NCBI GenBank assembly: GCA_029932895.1
Contig: JAOZPF010000052.1
Location: forward strand, 1 to 13,217
DNA length: 13,217 nucleotides
Direction: 5' to 3'
From: Anaerolineae bacterium
Lineage (GTDB): Bacteria; Chloroflexota; Anaerolineae; B4-G1; DUEL01
Position numbers and translations under genes: made by a program. How positions within the stretch are numbered: position 1 is the stretch's first letter; each line of letters starts with the position of its first letter. Below the pieces are notes generated by a model. That model was not told where the DNA came from, searched no databases, and was given only the letters and a program-made list of their open reading frames with translations. Below, one piece after another: positions 7,717 through 13,217 of the stretch.

Positions 7717-8360
7717 GGGAACACCACCTCCTCCCGCCCTTGCAGCTTCTCTTGGACTTTGGCCACGATCAGGTCCAAATGGTGGGGGTTGGCCACAAAA
7801 TCGAGGTCGTCGGATGGTACCGCCAACACGGGACACAGGTTGAACTGCGTCACCCATTCCTCGTAGAGGGCATTCAATTGAGAGAGATAGCCGGACGAGA
7901 TATCCCGCTCAAAGGTCCGGCCCCGCTGGGCGATGCGGCCCATCAGCACAGGGACCGAGGCCCGCAGATAGACCAAGAGGTCAGGTGGAGGAAGCAACGC
8001 ACTCATCACCTCATACAGCTCCCGATAGCTCTGATAGTCCCGCTCACTCATCAGACCCTGCCGGTAGAGATTGCGGGCAAAGATCTCGGCATCCTCGTAG
8101 ACAGTGCGGTCCTGCACCACCGGGTTGGGTCGCCGGAGCAACTGATAGTGATGGCGCAGGCGACGCGAGAGAAAAAAGACCTGGGAGTGAAAGCTCCAAC
8201 GCTGCATATCCTGGTAGAAATCAGCCAGGTAAGGGTTGTCGGTCACCGCTTCAAAGAAAGGCTCCCACCCCAATCGCTCGCTAAGCAGTCCGGTCAGGCT
8301 GGACTTGCCGACGCCGATATTGCCTGCGATCGCGACGAATCTCTTTTGCACGAGCGTCAC
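7713..8360 (-). CDS. Deoxynucleoside kinase (dGK/dAK/dCK family)
   Basis: This 215-residue enzyme should transfer a phosphate from an NTP to the 5' hydroxyl of a deoxynucleoside, the first step of deoxynucleoside salvage. The P-loop is 'GNIGVGKS' (13-20). Substrate-site features follow: 'RWSFHSQVFFLSRR' (54-67), the Asp-Arg pair D84-R85 in 'DRTVYEDAEIFARNL' (84-98, usually DRS) and an Arg-containing LID at about 142-152 ('RIAQRGRTFER'). The length is normal for the family. Base preference (G, A or C) cannot be told from these motifs. The GTG at 8360 gives a 4-base GTGA overlap with the upstream kinase stop; a second GTG at 8351, with AGGGGG seven bases upstream, is almost as good and would shorten the protein by three residues. 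It lies between two sensor kinases, an uncommon place for a salvage enzyme. The family call is confident. Confidence 0.93.
   Translation of the reverse strand: MTLVQKRFVAIAGNIGVGKSSLTGLLSERLGWEPFFEAVTDNPYLADFYQDMQRWSFHSQVFFLSRRLRHHYQLLRRPNPVVQDRTVYEDAEIFARNLYRQGLMSERDYQSYRELYEVMSALLPPPDLLVYLRASVPVLMGRIAQRGRTFERDISSGYLSQLNALYEEWVTQFNLCPVLAVPSDDLDFVANPHHLDLIVAKVQEKLQGREEVVFP
7726..7732 (-). promoter_or_regulatory. Strong ribosome binding site for the GAF-PAS kinase, inside the dNK gene
   Basis: AGGAGGT followed by 9 bases and GTG at 7716. It lies within the last codons of the deoxynucleoside kinase gene, where it encodes the Glu-Glu-Val stretch near the C-terminus, and decides the downstream GTG start. 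Confidence 0.65.
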
Positions 8361-11300
8361 CCCCTGACCCGCGGGAGGACCACGGTAAAGGTGCTGCCCC
8401 GCCCCAACTCGCTCTCCACCATCACCGTGCCTCCGTGCGCCTCGATGATCTCCCACACCAACGCCAGCCCGATCCCCATGCCGCCAAAGCGGCGAGTGGT
8501 AGAGCCATCAACCTGGTAGAACCGCTCAAAGATCCGCTCCAGGTGCTCCGAGGCGATCCCGATCCCCTCATCCTGGACGATCACAGAGACCCAGTCCTCA
8601 TCCGCACTGACCAATATCCGCACCCGCCCGCCGTTCGGGCTAAACTTGATCGCATTGTCAACGAGGTGAGAAAAGGCCAACCCCAGATATTCCTGGTCGC
8701 CCAGGACAAACAACGGCTTGGCAGGGAGATTGATCTCCAGAATATCCCCCATACGTTCAGCAGTGCTGCGGTACTCTTCCAGCACATGCATCACCACATC
8801 CTGAATAGAGAGAGGCATCAGGTCCAACGTCCCGCGGGGGAAGGAGCGCAGCGAGGTCAGGTTATGAATCAGCCGCGATAGGGTCAGAGTTCGCTCGTGG
8901 ATCACCTCCAGAGCGCTGCGCTGCGCCGGCCTGATCTCGCCCAAGTCGCCAGAGAGCATGAACTCGGTGTAGCCCTGGATCAGCGTCAAGGGGGTACGCA
9001 GCTCGTGTCCCACGTTCTGCACGACCTCGTTCCGCAAGCGGTCCAGGTCTTGCAATTCTCGCACCGCTCCTCTCAATCGGCTCGACTGTTCCTCCAACTG
9101 ACGATAGAGGCGGGCGTTCTCGATGGCAATGGCCGCCTGCCCGGCAAAGGCCAGGGCAAGGTTGGCATGTTCGGGACGGTAGAAACCGGGCTCCTGCCGG
9201 TCCAGTGTCAGTATGCCAATCAGCCGGTCACCGAAAAGGAGAGGCACCCCCAACCAGGAGCGAACGTTGACCATAGCGTGAGGTTCGCGGCGGAACTCGG
9301 GATAGAGGACAGGGGCATCATCCAGGATCACCGGCGCGCGACCCTGAATCACACGGCCATTGGGGGTATCCGGGCTAGTGGGATCAATGGTGAGCCCATC
9401 CAGGTCCACCGCAGCAGGGAACCCCCGCCCCTTGATGAACCTGAGCACCCCTTCTTCCAATAGCTGGATCGAGGCACTGTCGTAAGGGACAACCTCCTGC
9501 AATTCAACCAGGATGCGGTCGAGGACCTCCCCAAGGTCCAGGGAGGTGGTCAGCGCTTGGGCGGCCCGATAGAGGGTCTCGGCCTCCCGTCGCCGCTCCC
9601 TCTCCTGGCGGTAGAGGCTGGCGTTCTCCAGCGCCACGCTCAACTGGCTGGCGAGGGCCGTGTAAAAAGTCAGGCTCTCCTCGTCAAAAGCATTGGGGCG
9701 ACAACTCTCCACATTGAGCACACCGAACACCCGGTCACCTACGCCGACCGGGACGGCCAACTCGGAGCGCACCTCCGGAGCGCCGGTGTAATAGTCGTCC
9801 TCCTGACTGACGTCCTCGACCAGCACCGGCTCTCCTGTTTGGAAAACGCGGCCGCAGATGCTCCCATCAAACGGCAGCACGAAATCCTCCACCGCCGGGG
9901 GAAACCCGATCTGGGCCGGATGGAGCAAGAGCCCCGTTCCCTCGTCGTTGGGGAAGGCAAAGATGAGGAACTCGACCTGCATCGTCTCTTGCAACGTCCC
10001 GACGGTCCGCTCCAACACCTGGTCGAAATCAAGGGTGGAGGCGGCGGCCAACATCACCTCGCGCATCACCTGCGCCTCGGCCAGCCGACGCGCGGTCTCC
10101 TGATACAGACGGGCGTTCTCAATGGCGACAGCAGCCTGTCCACCAATGGCCAAGGCGAGATTGACCTGACCAGTGGTGAAAGGTAACCCGACCTGGGGCC
10201 GGTCTACCATCATCAGGCCCACTACCCGTTCGTGACTGATCATGGGTACAATCAGCAAGCTGCCCACCCCAAACGGTTCGAGCCACTCTCGAGGCAGGGA
10301 AGAGGCCGACACATCGGGGACAAAGAGAGGGTGGAAGCTTTGAACCACCCCGGACACCTCCGGTATGTCCTCGACCCGCCGGGGATAGCTGGCCTGCTTG
10401 AATATTCGCCACAGCTCACAATCGGTCTTTCCCGAGGCAAATTGGGACATCCTGGGGATTAACTTTTCCGCCGCCTCGTCCAGCATAAAGATCGTGCAGC
10501 GATTCGCCTTGCACGCGCGGGCGACATGCAAGGATACCTCTTTGAGAATGCCGTCCAGGTTCAGCGTCGAACTGATGGCAGCAGCGACCTCCAGCAGGAT
10601 GTCGGCCTCTTCGACGTGCCGTTTTTGCTCCGCGTACAATCGCGCGTTCTCCAGCGCAATGGCCGCCTGCTGGGCAAATGTCTGCACCACGCGGGCGTCG
10701 GCCTCGGTATAGACGCGTGGCTCGTAGCTATCAATGGTGAGCGCGCCAAGCACACGGTCCCTCACCCGCAACGAAACGCCGATGTTGGCCCTCACGCGCT
10801 CCAGCCCCCGAACCATGGTCCACCCCACATCGTTCTCCCGCACGTCCCGAATGACGATCGGCCCCTCACCCTCTGCCAGCCGGCGGTTGTACGGGTACTC
10901 GTCCAGCGGATAGACGTGACCGATCTCTTCTGGCGGCAGGTTCCTCACCGCCACCACGCAAGTCGCGCCTGGCTGCAGGATGTGAATCGCGCCGCTATCG
11001 TAGGGGAGAACACGGGCCAGTTGATCCAGGATGGACTCGAGCACCTCGCGGGTCTCCAGGCTGGAGCCGACCAGGAGCGCCGTCTCCCAGAGCCGCTCGG
11101 CCAGCTCCCGCGCCCTCCGCTCCGCCTCGTAGAGACGGGCGTTCTCAATGGCGATGGCGGCCTGGGCAGCGATCTCGGAGACAATACGCCGGTCACTCTG
11201 ATCAAAGGCGTGAGGCTCGTAGGACTGCACTGAGAGGACACCGACCACCCTACCCTTGGCGAGCAGCGGCAGGACGGCGAGGCTGCGCGTGGGGTCACCC

Positions 11301-13217
11301 AGGCGCACAGCCTCGACGGGCAACCGATCTTTCTCCTCCACCAAGTCGTCCACCCACAGGGGCTCCCCTGTGCGAATCACCCACCCGGACAACCCACCAC
11401 CAGCCATCTTGATATTGACGGGCGGGCGGGCCTGACCGTTGTCCACAATCACCCGCAGGTCAAGCTCATCCCGTTCCTCCTCGTAGAGGCCGATATAGAG
11501 CGTCGAGACCCCCAGAGTGTGCTGCAATTGTTCGCCGATAGTGGTCAGGACCTGCTCCAGGTCGAGGGCAGAGGTGATTTGCAGATCGACCTCATGCAAG
11601 GCGGTCAACTCACTCAGCCGGCGCTGGGCCTCCCGGTAGAGGAGTGCGTCCTGGATAGCCATCGCCGCCTGGTCCGCCAACCCGCGACAGAACTGCCGAT
11701 CCTCCGCACTGTAGGTACGGACTGTGTCGTGGTAAAGGGCCAGCGCCCCCAGCAACTTTTGGCGGTGCCGCAGCGGCAGGACCAGCATAGAGCGGAACCC
11801 CTCTGCGCGCGCTGCCTCTTGGATCACAGACTCACTGGCCTGCAGGACGTCCTCGACCCAGACCAGATCGCGGTCCTCGAGGAGACGCTGACGATGTTTT
11901 TGGAGGAGGTTGCTCGCGACAAAGTCTAAATAGGTCTGCGACAAGCCCTCGGAGTAGCCAATACCCACGGTCCCGGCGTCCAGATTGTAGAGATAGACCG
12001 CCGCCCGGTCCACTCCTAGGGCTTGCCTGGCTGCCGCCACGATCTCTTTCATCGAGACCTGGAGGTCTGCGCCAGCGACCATCCGCCGCGAGGTGTCGGT
12101 CAACACCCGCAGGTGCCGCACCTCCCGCTCCATCACCTCGACCAGCCGAGCATTCTCCAGCAGAGCGCCCAGTTGATGCCCCAAAGTGGTCAGGGTGCGT
12201 CGCTCCCCCTCCGAGAGGACGCGGCCCGCGGGCAGCATGGCACAGAGGAGACCGAGGACCTGGTTCCGCACCACAAGCGGGATCGCCAGATTGATGTCGC
12301 AGCCGTCCAGGCGCTGTTTCCCCCTGGCCCAGACCACCTGCCCGCTGGCGACCGCCTGCGCGCCCGGACAGTCCGTGGGCCAGCGTGTACTCTCCTCCAC
12401 CTGGCAGGCGGACGGCAGGTCACGCCCGGTCACCATCTTGAACCGTTTCCCTTCCTCCTCCACCAGGAAGGCCCCCACCCCGCCCTCAACATCCAGCAGC
12501 CGGCTAACCTCCTCCACGGCGGATTCCAGCAGCCCTTCCGGCGAGGCGGTTCGGCCCACAACGCCGACCAATGCCGCCAGGGCATCGAGCCGGTCGGCCC
12601 GGCGACGGGCGTGCCGTTCTGCCTCAACCAGGCTGAGGGCAATCAGCGCAAAGGCCAGGCTCAGGGCCAGGCCGTTGAGCGCCAGCAGCCCGACGACAGA
12701 GATGGCAGATGACGAGGGCAACAAAAGATGGGCCACCTTTAGCCCCGCCCAGGCGCTGTAGGTCATTCCCAGTGCCCACGGCGAGACCACTCCACCCATC
12801 CCCCGGGCGTGATGCAAGAGCGCCCCAGCAGTGCACAAGTCCATAACGATGGCAAAGAGCATGATCGGGACAGCCACGACCATCTCGCCAAAGGGGACAA
12901 AGAGCATCAGCGCCCAGGCCACGGGGAACAGTTCCCAGAGATAGATGCGCGCAGAGGGAGGGCGGCCGGTAAAGGCGCGAGTGCCGGCCCACAGCGTAAA
13001 ACTGGAAGCGCCGAGAGCGGCATAGAGGACGAACGACCACGCGACAGAGGACGGAGCCAGCCAGACGCCGGCCCTGGCGAGCAGATGGAGGCCGTAGAGT
13101 GCCCACCCCAACCCCCACAGCCCCATGCTCGGCCGCCGGCCGCCCCACCCCACAGTGAGGTAGGCGACGACGAGGATGAGGAGCGAGATTGTACTGGTGA
13201 CCAGGACGGGCAACTGT
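8357..13217 (-). CDS. Giant membrane sensor histidine kinase with seven GAF domains (N-terminus cut)
   Basis: The frame is open to the right edge, giving at least 1618 residues counted from a TTG at 13213, which is probably not the true start. About seven hydrophobic segments occupy residues 5-195 and probably form a membrane sensor. Seven GAF domains follow at about 222-360, 385-525, 550-692, 722-860, 885-1035, 1060-1200 and 1225-1370. Most end in a version of 'QAAIAIENARLY', spaced 164-177 residues apart. HisKA carries the acceptor H1403 ('NVGHELRTPL'). The ATPase domain has N1520 ('HLVDNAIKF'), G1 'DEGIGI' (1548-1553), 'FERFYQ' and G2 'GMGIGLAL' (1578-1585), so the kinase core looks active. 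The first GAF has four cysteines (270, 282, 305, 324). No receiver domain or regulator is present. It heads the visible cluster; the operon promoter must lie beyond the window. The signal sensed is unknown. Confidence 0.94.
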   Translation of the reverse strand, partial: QLPVLVTSTISLLILVVAYLTVGWGGRRPSMGLWGLGWALYGLHLLARAGVWLAPSSVAWSFVLYAALGASSFTLWAGTRAFTGRPPSARIYLWELFPVAWALMLFVPFGEMVVAVPIMLFAIVMDLCTAGALLHHARGMGGVVSPWALGMTYSAWAGLKVAHLLLPSSSAISVVGLLALNGLALSLAFALIALSLVEAERHARRRADRLDALAALVGVVGRTASPEGLLESAVEEVSRLLDVEGGVGAFLVEEEGKRFKMVTGRDLPSACQVEESTRWPTDCPGAQAVASGQVVWARGKQRLDGCDINLAIPLVVRNQVLGLLCAMLPAGRVLSEGERRTLTTLGHQLGALLENARLVEVMEREVRHLRVLTDTSRRMVAGADLQVSMKEIVAAARQALGVDRAAVYLYNLDAGTVGIGYSEGLSQTYLDFVASNLLQKHRQRLLEDRDLVWVEDVLQASESVIQEAARAEGFRSMLVLPLRHRQKLLGALALYHDTVRTYSAEDRQFCRGLADQAAMAIQDALLYREAQRRLSELTALHEVDLQITSALDLEQVLTTIGEQLQHTLGVSTLYIGLYEEERDELDLRVIVDNGQARPPVNIKMAGGGLSGWVIRTGEPLWVDDLVEEKDRLPVEAVRLGDPTRSLAVLPLLAKGRVVGVLSVQSYEPHAFDQSDRRIVSEIAAQAAIAIENARLYEAERRARELAERLWETALLVGSSLETREVLESILDQLARVLPYDSGAIHILQPGATCVVAVRNLPPEEIGHVYPLDEYPYNRRLAEGEGPIVIRDVRENDVGWTMVRGLERVRANIGVSLRVRDRVLGALTIDSYEPRVYTEADARVVQTFAQQAAIALENARLYAEQKRHVEEADILLEVAAAISSTLNLDGILKEVSLHVARACKANRCTIFMLDEAAEKLIPRMSQFASGKTDCELWRIFKQASYPRRVEDIPEVSGVVQSFHPLFVPDVSASSLPREWLEPFGVGSLLIVPMISHERVVGLMMVDRPQVGLPFTTGQVNLALAIGGQAAVAIENARLYQETARRLAEAQVMREVMLAAASTLDFDQVLERTVGTLQETMQVEFLIFAFPNDEGTGLLLHPAQIGFPPAVEDFVLPFDGSICGRVFQTGEPVLVEDVSQEDDYYTGAPEVRSELAVPVGVGDRVFGVLNVESCRPNAFDEESLTFYTALASQLSVALENASLYRQERERRREAETLYRAAQALTTSLDLGEVLDRILVELQEVVPYDSASIQLLEEGVLRFIKGRGFPAAVDLDGLTIDPTSPDTPNGRVIQGRAPVILDDAPVLYPEFRREPHAMVNVRSWLGVPLLFGDRLIGILTLDRQEPGFYRPEHANLALAFAGQAAIAIENARLYRQLEEQSSRLRGAVRELQDLDRLRNEVVQNVGHELRTPLTLIQGYTEFMLSGDLGEIRPAQRSALEVIHERTLTLSRLIHNLTSLRSFPRGTLDLMPLSIQDVVMHVLEEYRSTAERMGDILEINLPAKPLFVLGDQEYLGLAFSHLVDNAIKFSPNGGRVRILVSADEDWVSVIVQDEGIGIASEHLERIFERFYQVDGSTTRRFGGMGIGLALVWEIIEAHGGTVMVESELGRGSTFTVVLPRVRG
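9104..12550 (-). repeat. Sevenfold GAF-domain array visible as a ~500-base periodic repeat
   Basis: Inside the giant kinase gene, similar DNA around 'CGGGCGTTCTC' and 'ATGGCxATGGCxGCCTG' (plus strand) recurs near 9111, 9619, 10111, 10642, 11138 and, more diverged, 11640. The spacing is about 490-530 bases. It encodes the end of each GAF domain (the AIENARLY helix). The copies are diverged outside this segment, so the array probably grew by old domain duplication and not by recent amplification. Confidence 0.8.

Noticed and set aside
7717..7857. Longer N-terminus of the GAF-PAS kinase
   Set aside because: This stretch overlaps the dNK coding end and is Pro/Gly/Arg-rich with no domain; the GTG at 7716 has a strong ribosome site.
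7695..8519. Plus-strand open frame (274 codons) over the deoxynucleoside kinase
   Set aside because: It is antisense to an enzyme with intact P-loop and substrate motifs, and has no own domain or ribosome site.
9610..10030. 'NAFDEE' in the sixth GAF as a cyclic-nucleotide NKFDE motif
   Set aside because: The Lys and the F-x3-DE spacing of the true motif are missing, so cNMP binding is not supported.

Overview
The window is GC-rich and densely coded. It carries two diverging transcription units and a long minus-strand gene cluster whose reading frames almost all touch or overlap. GTG and TTG starts are common. Two very long histidine kinases are built from strings of GAF domains ending in the '(A)IENARLY' signature, and a UMF1-type transporter, a small deoxynucleoside kinase and an AlaX protein are also present. 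This mix suggests a filamentous or thermophilic Chloroflexota-like bacterium (Anaerolineae or a relative). That is an inference from gene style, with no marker gene in view, so it is a moderate guess.

Left part (1-2005): a PAS-domain protein (minus strand, cut by the left edge, TTG start at 462) and an MFS/UMF1 permease (plus strand, ATG at 689) are divergently transcribed from a 226-base gap. The gap holds two good sigma-70-like promoters: consensus TTGACA-16-TATAAT for the PAS gene and TTGCCT-17-TACAAT for the permease. A 68-base convergent gap (2006-2073) follows. It holds two perfect hairpins, the second of which reaches into the stop codon of the next gene.

Right part (2074-13217, all minus strand): read in the direction of transcription, the order is a giant membrane sensor kinase with about seven membrane segments and seven GAF domains (N-terminus beyond the right edge), a deoxynucleoside kinase, a soluble GAF-GAF-GAF-PAS histidine kinase, a long-form alanyl-tRNA editing protein (AlaX-L with DHHA1 tail), a metallo-beta-lactamase-fold protein that has lost several metal ligands, and a single-pass membrane TPR protein. 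Four of the five junctions are 4-base start/stop overlaps (GTGA, GTGA, GTGA, ATGA) and the fifth is a 23-base gap. This strongly suggests one translationally coupled operon.

No response regulator, tRNA, rRNA, CRISPR array, transposase or integrase was seen. How the two orphan kinases, the nucleoside salvage enzyme and the tRNA proofreading enzyme work together cannot be read from the sequence. The tight coupling suggests co-production, and a link between sensing and nucleotide or translation-quality status is only a hypothesis. The most unusual items are the kinase-dNK-kinase-AlaX arrangement, the sevenfold GAF array with a four-cysteine first GAF domain, and the ligand-poor MBL protein.
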